DNA of 64,000 bases from Neptuniibacter marinus (GTDB taxonomy: Bacteria; Pseudomonadota; Gammaproteobacteria; Pseudomonadales; Balneatricaceae). This document shows positions 55,526-64,000 of the stretch, piece after piece. The stretch covers positions 1-64,000 of the forward strand of contig NZ_LUTR01000010.1 of the NCBI RefSeq assembly GCF_001597725.1. Direction: 5' to 3'. Position 1 is the first letter of the stretch; each line of letters starts with the position of its first letter. The position numbers were made by a program, and so were the translations under genes. Below the pieces are notes generated by a model. It did not search any database and was not told the DNA's origin. It worked only from the letters and a program-made list of their open reading frames with translations.

Positions 55526-56516
55526 GATGGGCGCCCCTTAATTGTTGCTGTAAAGGTGTTAACTGAATGCCGAGCTGTGCACTTAAGAGCTCAGTATTTT
55601 GTTCAGGAAAATACACTAGCACTTGCCCCGCCCCCTCACCTCGATGAGCTCCTGCACCACAAATTTTAGCTGCGCCGCCTAGCGCTTCAATACGCTCGAT
55701 TAGCTGCGATACCGATAAAGGTACAACACCAATTTCTTGTAATAAACGATGATTTAATCGAATTGCGGAAAGCATCTCTGTAGGTTGATTGACACTCATC
55801 TCAACCCTTTGAGTTACTTCAGAAAATTGATCCCAAAGATGAGACTGATTTGAAAAACGTTCCCGTACTTCCGCAACTGTTTCTCCCGTTGAACAACAAG
55901 GCTCTCCCGAGTGAAAATGATACCATCCCTCTCCAAGCTCTACAGATAAAGGCGTTACATGATGATCTTGTACTTTAATTAGCCCGCCATAAGTCACCGC
56001 AGCAGCATCTATAGCACTACCTCTACCATGCTGTAAACGCTCACAATATTTTACTTTCTGGAAAAATATCTGCTGGTCAGCAGTCTCTTTTTGCATAGAG
56101 GAAGAGGGGTCAAATAGTTGAAGCAAACTCGCTATGACAGCAGCCGATGACCCCATACCTGCACCGCTAGGTATCTCACTATTTATGATTATGTTTCCAG
56201 CACGTAATCTATTTGACTGTAACGCCGTATAATAAAGAAGATCATGGGGGGTAGTTAAAATATCTTGAACCGCAAGTTCGCCAGACAAAAAACGCTCAAA
56301 ACGCTGATCTATATGCTCAACTAAGGTTGCTAGTTGCTCAAAAGTACGTCTATCCTGCCCCAACACAGTGGAAGTAATAGCTAACGTATCGGAATCCGAA
56401 GGAGTATAGCTAGCTGTGACAAAATGGTTCACAGCTAGCGCAATGGCAGGCGCCCCATAGACAACTGAATGTTCACCACTCAGTATCAATTTTCCAGGAG
56501 CTTTAGCAGATAACAT
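55518..56516 (-). CDS. GHMP kinase, probably mevalonate kinase
   Basis: A 332-residue GHMP kinase: AKAPGKLILSGEHSVVYGAP at the N-terminus, IPSGAGMGSSAAVIASLLQL as the ATP loop, GRGSAIDAAAVTYGGLIKV for the catalytic site and a GAGAHRGEGAGQ end. The GEHSVVYG start is that of mevalonate kinases. ATG 56516 is chosen (14-base overlap with mvaS); a GTG at 56534 is also possible. Assignment relative to its sister kinase is by motif resemblance and pathway logic. Confidence 0.8.
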   Translation of the reverse strand: MLSAKAPGKLILSGEHSVVYGAPAIALAVNHFVTASYTPSDSDTLAITSTVLGQDRRTFEQLATLVEHIDQRFERFLSGELAVQDILTTPHDLLYYTALQSNRLRAGNIIINSEIPSGAGMGSSAAVIASLLQLFDPSSSMQKETADQQIFFQKVKYCERLQHGRGSAIDAAAVTYGGLIKVQDHHVTPLSVELGEGWYHFHSGEPCCSTGETVAEVRERFSNQSHLWDQFSEVTQRVEMSVNQPTEMLSAIRLNHRLLQEIGVVPLSVSQLIERIEALGGAAKICGAGAHRGEGAGQVLVYFPEQNTELLSAQLGIQLTPLQQQLRGAHRA

Positions 56517-57669
56517 ATTCTCGTTTATGACCACTGATTGCAGCTAAACGATAGCGTCCTGTCGTGGACTCAGAAATATCATGATGCCCACCATCTCTGG
56601 GGTCAGGATAATGATAGAGCGTGAGATACTCGTCATAGGTTACTTCTCGACGCGCGTCCAACATACTTTTATGTGTCAATGTATGTAGACATTGTTCATA
56701 ACCTGACACAACAGTGCCCGAGAAAAACTCAGCTACGCACCCTGAACCATAACTAAAAAAGCCAACTTTGTGGCCCGCAAGGTTTTCCTTACAGTTTTCT
56801 AGCAGCGAGGTTAGGCCAATATACATTGATGCCGTATAGCTGTTACCAATCACTCGATTGTAGTGCAGCGTATCTTCAACCTGCTGCTCTATTTGGTCTA
56901 GTGACAAGCCCGCTTTATTCACTTTAGCTAAATGCTTATGTGCCTTCTCAGCCATTCGACTAAAGGGCAGGTGATAACAAAAGTGAGAAAAGTCATTAAA
57001 TGCTAACGAACTCACTTCAACAAAATTTTCCCAAGCCTTTTTAAGCGATTTTAAATAAATCTTGGTGGAGTACTTACCATCCACAATAGCTGTAGTACGA
57101 TAGTTAGGACGCCAAAAATCCATTACATCTTCGGTGTAATTTCCAACTTCAGGGTCAATTTCAACTAACCGAGGGTTCGTTGAGATGAGCATGGCTACAG
57201 CACCACAGCCTTGGGTCGCTTCACCTGAAGTATCCAGGTCATAACGGGCAACATCAGACGCGATAACCAGTACTTTTTTATTCGGCTGACGAGCAACTAA
57301 AGCGCACGCCATCTGAACCGCAGCGGTTGCGCTGTAGCAAGCCTGCTTTAATTCAACGACACGACAATTTGAATTTAGCCCTAATAAACGATGAACATAA
57401 ACGCCAGCAGCTTTAGACTGATCGATCCCTGTTTCTGTAGCGAACAACAAGGTACCGATCGTATCTGCACCGACACGATCAATTAATGGATTGGCTGCAT
57501 TTGCAGCCATAGTCACAACATCTTCATCTGGAGCGGCCATTGACATTTTTTCTTGCCAAATGCCTTGATAATACTTCCCAGACTCAATCTTTTGAACGTC
57601 TGCAAGAGTTCTCAGGTCTAAAAAATAATTAGATGTATAGAAACTAATTTCGTCAATACCAACTGACAT
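56503..57669 (-). CDS. mvaS: Hydroxymethylglutaryl-CoA synthase
   Basis: A 388-residue thiolase-fold enzyme condensing acetyl-CoA and acetoacetyl-CoA. The catalytic cysteine C111 is in VVELKQACYSATAAVQMA, the general base Glu79 in LFATETGID, and the His is in FCYHLPFSRMAEKAHK. It follows idi2 by 15 bases. Length is normal for bacterial MvaS. Confidence 0.95.
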   Translation of the reverse strand: MSVGIDEISFYTSNYFLDLRTLADVQKIESGKYYQGIWQEKMSMAAPDEDVVTMAANAANPLIDRVGADTIGTLLFATETGIDQSKAAGVYVHRLLGLNSNCRVVELKQACYSATAAVQMACALVARQPNKKVLVIASDVARYDLDTSGEATQGCGAVAMLISTNPRLVEIDPEVGNYTEDVMDFWRPNYRTTAIVDGKYSTKIYLKSLKKAWENFVEVSSLAFNDFSHFCYHLPFSRMAEKAHKHLAKVNKAGLSLDQIEQQVEDTLHYNRVIGNSYTASMYIGLTSLLENCKENLAGHKVGFFSYGSGCVAEFFSGTVVSGYEQCLHTLTHKSMLDARREVTYDEYLTLYHYPDPRDGGHHDISESTTGRYRLAAISGHKREYVIC

Positions 57670-57684
57670 TATGGGGTCTCGATC

Positions 57685-58713
57685 CTAACGCGCTTCTAAA
57701 ATATGGGCTGGGTTATTAAATAAAGCGGCAACATCCCGAGCACCAAGCAGAAACATAGCAGTTCTGAATTCTGTTTTAATTTTTTCTATTTCTGCGACAA
57801 CCGCTTCGCTTGATTCCATCGCCGGTTTCAGCAATGGAGCGGCCATGCCACATATTGAGGCGCCGAGTATAACAGATTTAACCATATCAATCCCATCCCT
57901 TAAGCCACCACTTGAAACTAATGTGGCACGATCGGTATAAGGATTTGCCATTTTCAGCGCCATTGGCGTAGAAATACCCCAGTCTTGAAACTTCAACCCT
58001 AAGTCACTACTGTCTTGACGACGATGATGTTCAATGCGACTCCATGAGGTACCACCGCTCCCTGCCACATCAAAGATAGATATACCGGCCTGCAGACCAA
58101 TCTCAATATCCGCTGGAGACAAACCACTACCCACCTCTTTCAAAAGTACCGGGATATCCAACTTGTTAACTAATTCGGCAATGGCACTACCTAAGTTAGA
58201 AAAGTCCGTATCGCCTTCAGGCTGAACCGCTTCTTGTAAAGGGTTCAAATGCAGATAAAGCCCATCAGCCTGCAAGCAATCGATCGCATCTTGGACCTGT
58301 TCACCAGACATACCACAATTCAGTTGTACTGCACCAATATTACTAATCAACGGCACATCAGGGGCAAAATCTCGTAATTGGAAACTCGCTCTTGCGGAAG
58401 GCGCGGTAAACATCACCCGCTGAGAACCCACAGCCATTGCAACACCGCAGACTTGGGCCGCCTTAGCTAAATTCTGATTCACCTGTTTAACAAGCTGATG
58501 ATCTCCACCGGTCATTGATGAGATCAACATAGGAAAGCTCAGCTTTTTTCCAAGGAAATCACAGGAGCTATCTACCTTCCCCAACGCTATCTCAGGAAGA
58601 GCTCGATGCATCAGTTTGATCTGATCAAAATAATGACCTGAACGATCGGTTAAAGGATCATTCTCAATAGCTCGAATATGCTCAAGTTTACGGTCATTGG
58701 TTAGATCCGTCAT
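57685..58713 (-). CDS. fni: Type 2 isopentenyl-diphosphate isomerase (FMN-dependent)
   Basis: A 342-residue FMN enzyme interconverting IPP and DMAPP. Signatures are FPMLISSMTGGDHQLVKQVN, AMAVGSQRVMF, LHLNPLQEAVQPEGDTDF (with the catalytic Gln region), VLLKEVGSGLSP, and VSSGGLRDGIDMVKSVILGA. Type 2 is typical of bacteria with the mevalonate pathway. Its ATG overlaps the HMG-CoA reductase stop by one base (TAATG). Confidence 0.95.
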   Translation of the reverse strand: MTDLTNDRKLEHIRAIENDPLTDRSGHYFDQIKLMHRALPEIALGKVDSSCDFLGKKLSFPMLISSMTGGDHQLVKQVNQNLAKAAQVCGVAMAVGSQRVMFTAPSARASFQLRDFAPDVPLISNIGAVQLNCGMSGEQVQDAIDCLQADGLYLHLNPLQEAVQPEGDTDFSNLGSAIAELVNKLDIPVLLKEVGSGLSPADIEIGLQAGISIFDVAGSGGTSWSRIEHHRRQDSSDLGLKFQDWGISTPMALKMANPYTDRATLVSSGGLRDGIDMVKSVILGASICGMAAPLLKPAMESSEAVVAEIEKIKTEFRTAMFLLGARDVAALFNNPAHILEAR

Positions 58714-59747
58714 TATCGCTCCAACTTAAGATGCGCTTCCATAAGCTCACCTGGATTTGTCTGTGCCGCCAATAAAGAAAGCTCACCACACAACACCGTC
58801 GCGGCACAAATAGCCGCTAAACGACGCGCATTTTCACCTGGCGCCCTGTCTTCTTTACAGCCCAGCATCGCAAGATTATCTTCTACAAAATCAATCCCTT
58901 TACCATTCCCCACAGAACCCATTATTAGATTAGGTAAAGTACAGGAAAAATAAAGATCATCCCCCCTCACCTCTGCATGCACTATCCCTTGAGAGCCTTC
59001 AATAATATTCGCGGCATCCTGACCTGTTGCCAAATAGAATGCTAATAGCATATTAGCAAAATGGGCATTAGCACTCCGCAAACCACCGGCCACCATAGTA
59101 CCTATTAGGTTTTTCTTAATATTAAGATCAACCACTTTCTCAGGTGTCGTCTTTAAGCGCCGTTCACAGAGCTCACGTGAGATTAGAATTTCACATACAA
59201 CATACTTGCCTCGGCCAAGAATACCATTCACCGCAGTTGCTTTTTTATCTGAGCAATAGTTACCCGATATGGATGAATACCGTAGCTGGGGATATTCATT
59301 GAGTATCCAAGGAATAATCTTATCCGCTGCATTAGTTACCATATTATGGCCCGACGCATCCCCAGTGGTAAACTCTAACCGCAGGTAGATCATATTCGCC
59401 ACAATCTGGCTATTCATATCTATCAGCTTTGCAAAACGACTGCTGGTTGCCACCACAGCGTTAATATCATCCATTCTAGCCTTAATTGAGCTCAACGCTT
59501 TTAATGCTTCACAGGCATCATCCGCTTCCAAGAGAATTGAGCGACTCATACGCTCATCAATTACCGTTGTTTTAATTCCCTCAGTTAATACAGAGATCCG
59601 CGCTCCTCGACCCACAGAAGGCCAAAGCGGTGTTTCATAGGTCGCCAACGGCACCGATATTTTTTCATCCAATACAGGGCCACTAATCTTAATAGGGCCA
59701 ACAGTTCGCATTGGGATTGGGGCTTGGCTAATTTTATGAGCTTTCAT
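58713..59747 (-). CDS. mvaA: Hydroxymethylglutaryl-CoA reductase
   Basis: A 344-residue HMG-CoA reductase making mevalonate. Signatures are LRLEFTTGDASGHNMVTNAA, SGNYCSDKKATAVNG with the catalytic Lys, and GGLRSANAHFANMLLAFYLA with IIEGSQGIVHAE. The chain is shorter than many class II enzymes and has features of both classes; class is not settled by eye. It is the first gene of the mevalonate operon, after a strong terminator. Confidence 0.92.
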   Translation of the reverse strand: MKAHKISQAPIPMRTVGPIKISGPVLDEKISVPLATYETPLWPSVGRGARISVLTEGIKTTVIDERMSRSILLEADDACEALKALSSIKARMDDINAVVATSSRFAKLIDMNSQIVANMIYLRLEFTTGDASGHNMVTNAADKIIPWILNEYPQLRYSSISGNYCSDKKATAVNGILGRGKYVVCEILISRELCERRLKTTPEKVVDLNIKKNLIGTMVAGGLRSANAHFANMLLAFYLATGQDAANIIEGSQGIVHAEVRGDDLYFSCTLPNLIMGSVGNGKGIDFVEDNLAMLGCKEDRAPGENARRLAAICAATVLCGELSLLAAQTNPGELMEAHLKLER

Positions 59748-59765
59748 TTTGGCACTTCACATAAA

Positions 59766-59797
59766 GAAAAAAGGGCTGCCAATGGCAACCCTTTTTC
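59766..59797 (-). terminator. Intrinsic terminator between the TolC-like gene and the mevalonate operon
   Basis: On the minus strand GAAAAAGGGTTGCC pairs with GGCAGCCCTTTTTTC around ATT, with one mismatch. The T-run lies on the minus strand, so it ends the secretion transcript just before HMG-CoA reductase. Confidence 0.85.
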
Positions 59798-59883
59798 AAA
59801 CAATAAGGTTAGGGAGTGATTGTAATGAACTTCACACACCTTTTTCAATAATAGAACAATTCTATTAGCCTTTATTTATTCAT

Positions 59884-61227
59884 TTATTTAGCGTCAGCTA
59901 ACTGATCTTTTGGTTCTACATCACCCAAATTAGGTTCGGGTAACGAAAGATTAAAGCTATCCAATAGCGTACCCATACCATTAACGACACGATACTTAGC
60001 TACTAATTGATCATGCAACGCATTAGTAAGATCGTTTTTCGATGAAAACACCTCATTTTCAGTATCCAATAGATCCAATAATGAACGCTGACCAATATTG
60101 AACTGCTTTAGATATGAATTACGCGTCTCTTGGCTTGAGGTAACATGCTGTTCTAAATAAGGAACTTGGCGACTTAAAATAGAAAAAGCATTCCACGACA
60201 ACTCAACACTCTGCATAACCTCACGGTGAGCATTACTCTGAACTGCTTTTGCTTCCTCAATCTGGTGCTGGGTTTGACGCACTTTCGCCTGATCAGCGCC
60301 ACCATTGTATAAATTATAACTCATACGAATCATAGCGGTTAGGTCTTCATTCATACCATCAACGCCATCTAAATCATTATTCCATGTACGGTCTACTTCA
60401 AAATCAACGCGAGGATAATAATTACGTTTGGCTGCATTATACTGAGCGACGGCGGCCATCGTGTCAGCTTCAGCCACTTGAAGTGTCGGATGATTACTCA
60501 TCGCCATCTCGGTAGCTTCTACAACAGTTTCAGGAATAGTTATATTCGCCGCTTCAGGGTAAATAATCTCTTCAGGAGCCGCAACGCCTACCACCCGCTG
60601 AAAGTTAGCCTTGGCATCCAATAAGTTGTTTTCAGCTGCCAATACGTTAACTTCAGCTAAAGCTAGACGACCTTCAGCCTGCTGAATAGAAGCTAACGCA
60701 CCTAAACCAGACTCGGAACGGCGCTTAATTCGATCGTAAATTTTAACGTGATTAAATAAGGTTTCTTTAGCTTGTTGAAAAAGAACATTGCGACGATTCA
60801 ATTCAATATAAGCGCGAGTGGCATCTAACGCATAAGATTCAGCTGTTTCAATCAGGCGTTTATCAGCCGACAACGCGCGAGCTTTTTGACGATTAACTTC
60901 GCTTTCCGTAGCAAAACCATCAAAAAGCATTTGACGGATGCTTAGAGCGCCCTCGCCCCTTTTTAATTCAACATCGTCCAAACCGTTAGCACCGGTAGTC
61001 GTGTTATTTGTCCATTCGTAACCATAACCAGCTGACACATCGACAGTAGGCAGATAGCCTCCTTTGGCTTGCCTAACTTCTTGGTACACCGAATTACGAT
61101 AATTAATTGCTTGTTTTACACTGGGGTTGAGTGATAACCCCTGTGTAACGACCTCCTCCAAAGAGGCTGAATAGGAAACCGCACTCACTGTTCCTATAAG
61201 CACACCAGCAACTATTGACCTAAACAT
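59884..61227 (-). CDS. TolC-family outer-membrane channel for type I secretion
   Basis: A 447-residue outer-membrane efflux protein. Signal peptide (MFRSIVAGVLIGTVSAVSYS) and two OEP repeats are visible, each with a long amphipathic helix: LEEVVTQGLSLNPSVKQAIN and YVELNRRNVLF-type helices, and AAKRNYYPRVDFEVDRTWNN followed by QSVELSWNAFSILSRQV. The end, QFNIGQRSLLDLLDTENEVF, is typical of type I secretion partners (TolC/LapE). ATG 61227 follows GGCGGAAGA; the frame is open to 61269. It is 52 bases after the LuxR-type gene. Confidence 0.9.
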   Translation of the reverse strand: MFRSIVAGVLIGTVSAVSYSASLEEVVTQGLSLNPSVKQAINYRNSVYQEVRQAKGGYLPTVDVSAGYGYEWTNNTTTGANGLDDVELKRGEGALSIRQMLFDGFATESEVNRQKARALSADKRLIETAESYALDATRAYIELNRRNVLFQQAKETLFNHVKIYDRIKRRSESGLGALASIQQAEGRLALAEVNVLAAENNLLDAKANFQRVVGVAAPEEIIYPEAANITIPETVVEATEMAMSNHPTLQVAEADTMAAVAQYNAAKRNYYPRVDFEVDRTWNNDLDGVDGMNEDLTAMIRMSYNLYNGGADQAKVRQTQHQIEEAKAVQSNAHREVMQSVELSWNAFSILSRQVPYLEQHVTSSQETRNSYLKQFNIGQRSLLDLLDTENEVFSSKNDLTNALHDQLVAKYRVVNGMGTLLDSFNLSLPEPNLGDVEPKDQLADAK

Positions 61228-61279
61228 AAATCTTCCGCCTTCATTTAATAAATAGTTTGTAGCCACCACCGCATTACTG

Positions 61280-61948
61280 CTAAACCGCCATAGAAGGCGA
61301 TTTACTGGCCAATAAGACCAGCGAAACTCTGTCTGAAACCCCTGTTTTCTGAAAAATAGAACTCAGGTGGGCTTTAACTGTTCGTTCAGTAATGTCAAGC
61401 TCGCGGGCAATTTCCTTATTACTAGCACCCGTCACTAAGACTGACAGTACCTCTTGCTCACGACTACTTAATCCTTCAAAACAATCTACAGACTCTGCGG
61501 TGTCCACTTTACTATTTGATGCAGGCAAATTACGTAATAGCCGCCGAAGCAACTTTTGTAATAATTCGGGGCCAGCCCAAATATCACCACGGAGTACAGT
61601 CTTCACCACTTCTAAAAGCAGTGAACCTGTTACATACGTGTTGGTATAACCATTTGCACCCAACTGCAACACTTCAACACCCTCTTCTTCATTAGGCGTA
61701 TCCGTACATACAATTAAAATACTTTTAGGATTATTTTTTTTATAACTAAATACAAGCTGACTTTCAATGTCATTAACTGAGCTTAAATGCATCAGTAAAA
61801 GACCACCATTTGCCAACTTAGCTGCTACTTCATTTGCGCCAACCGTCTCAGGACTCCAATCACCTAATAGGTGATACCAACGTTCCAGAACCTTCGGTCG
61901 GTTACTAATGAAGAATAACTGCATAATTACTAGAATCCATCGCTCCAA
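61280..61948 (-). CDS. LuxR-type regulator with a pseudo-receiver domain
   Basis: A 222-residue regulator with a C-terminal GerE/LuxR helix-turn-helix (LSSREQEVLSVLVTGASNKE, then IARELDITERTVKAHLSSIF). The N-terminal 130 residues fold-wise resemble a receiver, but the usual phosphoacceptor Asp position reads LLLMHLSSVND, so it may not be phosphorylated (VpsT/CsgD-like regulators sense c-di-GMP instead). The start is TTG 61948 or ATG 61924; neither has an ideal ribosome site. It sits between the HlyD/ABC genes and the TolC-like gene of a type I secretion locus. Confidence 0.85.
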   Translation of the reverse strand: MERWILVIMQLFFISNRPKVLERWYHLLGDWSPETVGANEVAAKLANGGLLLMHLSSVNDIESQLVFSYKKNNPKSILIVCTDTPNEEEGVEVLQLGANGYTNTYVTGSLLLEVVKTVLRGDIWAGPELLQKLLRRLLRNLPASNSKVDTAESVDCFEGLSSREQEVLSVLVTGASNKEIARELDITERTVKAHLSSIFQKTGVSDRVSLVLLASKSPSMAV

Positions 61949-62391
61949 TTATAAACTTAAGAAATGATAACAAGTACATTACAACGAAATAAAGACAAAT
62001 AACCATAACTTTATTATTGTTATTACGACTATCCTTTTTATAACTGAACATAAGCTGACTGAATCCATAATCAGGCGCTTAACCAGTTGTTTTTACTACT
62101 CTATCCACATTAGCCACCCCAGTATTTTATAATAATATCGATACAGAGTGGCATCAGCCTATTTAACCGGTTTTGTTAAATCACACCCAATAAACATGCT
62201 TTATAATTTTTTAGACTGACGCTCGGATTTACCTTCAGGTATTTAGGCTCGCTCTATAGCTAAAGAACTAATTACCACAACGCCCACCCTCCTCATAACA
62301 AAAAAACATGCATGATGTAATCCTTAGACTATAATTTAAATACACGTTTTCTTTTAAACTCAACCCTTTGTTTCCATTAGAGAAATCTTAA
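61949..62391. other. Intergenic stretch before the HlyD/ABC genes
   Basis: About 440 AT-rich bases between the HlyD stop and the LuxR-type start. No ORF, tRNA or strong hairpin is visible. It should hold the promoter of the LuxR-type and TolC-like genes and the end of the HlyD transcript. Confidence 0.4.
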
Positions 62392-63720
62392 TCAACGTTC
62401 AGTTAATGCTTTTTCTTTAGCTTTTAATACCGGCTTTAATAAATAATCCATTACCGTTTTCTTTCCTGTCAGGATATCAACTCCTACTGTCATGCCTGCA
62501 ATCAGTGGTAATTCAGTTGAAGCCGTGCCTATATAAGGCTGATCTGTTTGTAAACGAACGAGATAATAACTCTCCCCCTCCTCATCTAGAATAGTACTAG
62601 GGCTGACAAAAACCACCTCCGCACCTACGCCACCATAAATCGAGAAATCATAAGCGGTTACTTTAATAACGGCTTTTTGCCCTTGTGCTATATTGGCAAT
62701 ATCCGAGGGCCTGATTCTCGCCTCAACAAGCAATGTGTCTTCCCATGGAATAATATTTAATAACTCATCACCCGGCTGAACAACACCGTCAATAGTGTTA
62801 ACCAATAACTGCTTAATTGTCCCTTTCACGGGAGCTTTTACTTCAGCCTTTGCGATACGATCATTCATACCGGCCAAGGCTTGAGTGATTCGAGATATTT
62901 CCGCACTAACTTCATTCAGCTCTTTTTGAGCCTCATTACGATACTGAAGCTCAAACTCTCCTAATTTTTGCTTGGTTTCTTTTAAGGTTGATTCAATACG
63001 AGGAATATTTAACCGAACACCTGATAACTCCCCTCGTAGATCATTTAATTGACGCTTCAAACGCAAAAATTCTACTTCGGAAATAACCCCCTCTTTCAAT
63101 AAAGGACGAGTTATATCAAGTTCACGCTTTAATAAACTATAACTCCGAGCAAGTTGCCCCTCCTGAGATTTAGCAGCCTTTAACTCTTGGCCTCGCTGAG
63201 CAATTTGCTGCTTTAGCCCTTCCACACCAGCTTGCATTTCAGCCTTACGGGTGGAATAAAGGTATTTTTCTTGCTCAACCATCGATTGATACTTGCCCGG
63301 AAAGTCACTAGGACTTACAAACTCCACATTATCTGCTTCCGCTTTCAAGCGTGCTGCTTTTGCAATAAGCTCATACTGACGAACTAAATTTTCCTCTAAC
63401 GAACTAGAGAAACGGACATCATCAATACGCAAAAGCACTTGCCCTTTTTCAACAATCCCCCCTTCTTTAACCAAAATTTCTGATACGGCTCCCCCTTCCA
63501 ACGTTTTTATAATTTGGAGTTGGCTTGAAGGTATAATCTCTCCATCACCTCGAGTAATTTCATCGAGCTCAGCCCACATTGCCCAACCTATAGCGATAAT
63601 AACGAAAAGAACCATTGCCCATAGTAGAATACTAGCGCCTCTTGGTGCTTGCTCCACAATCGCTTCGCTCACACTAGACATATACGAAAGATCTTTTTTA
63701 TTGTGATTCATAGTACTCAT
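62392..63720 (-). CDS. HlyD-family periplasmic adaptor of type I secretion
   Basis: A 442-residue membrane-fusion protein. One N-terminal membrane helix (ASILLWAMVLFVIIAIGWAM) precedes the biotinyl-lipoyl-like strand region (GDGEIIPSSQLQIIKTLEGG), a long alpha-helical hairpin (about 120-280) and a barrel (VKAPVKGTIKQLLVNTIDGV, GMTVGVDILTGKKTVMDYLL). It links the ABC transporter to the TolC-like channel. It overlaps the ABC gene by four bases (ATGA). The type matches LapC-like adaptors used for large adhesins or proteases; the substrate gene is not in the window. Confidence 0.92.
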   Translation of the reverse strand: MSTMNHNKKDLSYMSSVSEAIVEQAPRGASILLWAMVLFVIIAIGWAMWAELDEITRGDGEIIPSSQLQIIKTLEGGAVSEILVKEGGIVEKGQVLLRIDDVRFSSSLEENLVRQYELIAKAARLKAEADNVEFVSPSDFPGKYQSMVEQEKYLYSTRKAEMQAGVEGLKQQIAQRGQELKAAKSQEGQLARSYSLLKRELDITRPLLKEGVISEVEFLRLKRQLNDLRGELSGVRLNIPRIESTLKETKQKLGEFELQYRNEAQKELNEVSAEISRITQALAGMNDRIAKAEVKAPVKGTIKQLLVNTIDGVVQPGDELLNIIPWEDTLLVEARIRPSDIANIAQGQKAVIKVTAYDFSIYGGVGAEVVFVSPSTILDEEGESYYLVRLQTDQPYIGTASTELPLIAGMTVGVDILTGKKTVMDYLLKPVLKAKEKALTER

Positions 63721-64000
63721 TTCTGCACCTGAAGACGCCCTTGCTTCAAGGCATCTAAAACAACATCTTTAGGGCCGTCAGCAACAACTCTGCCCGAGTC
63801 CATAACTATGATTCGATCAACTAAAGAAAGTAATGACATTTTATGCGTAACCACTAACATCGTTTTATCTGCAGTGTATTTTTTCAACATAGATTTAATA
63901 TGCTCTTCTGAAGCATTATCCATCGATGCCGTAGGCTCATCTAAAATCAAAACATTAGGGTCATGCACTAAAGACCTCGCTACGGCGACGGCCTGACGCT
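63717..64000 (-). CDS. Type I secretion ABC transporter, C-terminal part (cut by window edge)
   Basis: Only the last 94 residues are visible, running off the end of the window. They show RQAVAVARSLVHDPN (the end of the ABC signature), Walker B VLILDEPTASMDN, and the H-loop LVVTHKMSLLSLVDRIIVM. In frame the gene continues upstream of 64000. This is the nucleotide-binding domain of the exporter that pairs with HlyD and the TolC-like channel. Confidence 0.9.
   Translation of the reverse strand, partial: RQAVAVARSLVHDPNVLILDEPTASMDNASEEHIKSMLKKYTADKTMLVVTHKMSLLSLVDRIIVMDSGRVVADGPKDVVLDALKQGRLQVQK

Overview
The window looks like chromosome of a marine gammaproteobacterium, probably of the Oceanospirillaceae type (Neptunomonas/Amphritea-like). 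This is inference from the thrS-infC-rpmI-rplT-pheS-pheT-ihfA-merR order, moderate G+C, and accessory traits such as a bacterial mevalonate operon and a bufferin operon. Nothing in the sequence fixes the genus. Most genes lie on the minus strand.

Layout. 1-3243: tRNA-Glu, a membrane-anchored protein of unknown function, a YeeE/YedE transporter, and an intact IS3-family element about 40 bases upstream of that transporter. 3244-13912: an AT-rich accessory block. Its core is a tight three-gene minus-strand operon: a 1482-residue SF2 helicase with a C-terminal PD-(D/E)XK nuclease domain, a 706-residue protein I do not recognise, and an RloC/PrrC-like ATPase with a zinc hook and an anticodon-nuclease-like C-terminus. 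This is the best candidate for an undescribed anti-phage system here. 13913-22165: ordinary genes (mobA, response regulator, methyltransferase, UbiM-like hydroxylase, HD-GYP sensor, solute-binding protein). 22335-31646: a broken CobW-type GTPase gene, an integrase relic, a complete type I restriction-modification locus with a Fic gene between hsdS and hsdR, an AlpA-like regulator and tRNA-Pro(GGG). Two related 26-base palindromes sit in frame inside hsdR and hsdS. 31729-40598: a FIST-domain protein and the conserved translation/IHF cluster; infC appears to start at a rare ATC codon.

40841-45191: a bufferin-type copper-protection operon (YHS protein, thioredoxin, BufA precursor, MNIO enzyme BufB, BufC, DoxX) divergent from an AraC regulator. 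45221-45655: an OprD-like porin pseudogene. 45925-49883: lutABC lactate oxidation genes with a GntR regulator and a good operator palindrome. 50174-51193: a secreted SRPBCC protein and a small YjfB-like ORF. 51230-59747: HMG-CoA reductase, type 2 IPP isomerase, HMG-CoA synthase, two GHMP kinases, diphosphomevalonate decarboxylase and DNA polymerase II in one run, giving an acetoacetyl-CoA to IPP/DMAPP route. 59884-64000: a type I secretion locus (TolC-like protein, LuxR-type regulator, HlyD adaptor and the 3' end of its ABC transporter, cut by the window edge).

All functional calls rest on reading motifs and gene order by eye; no database search was run.
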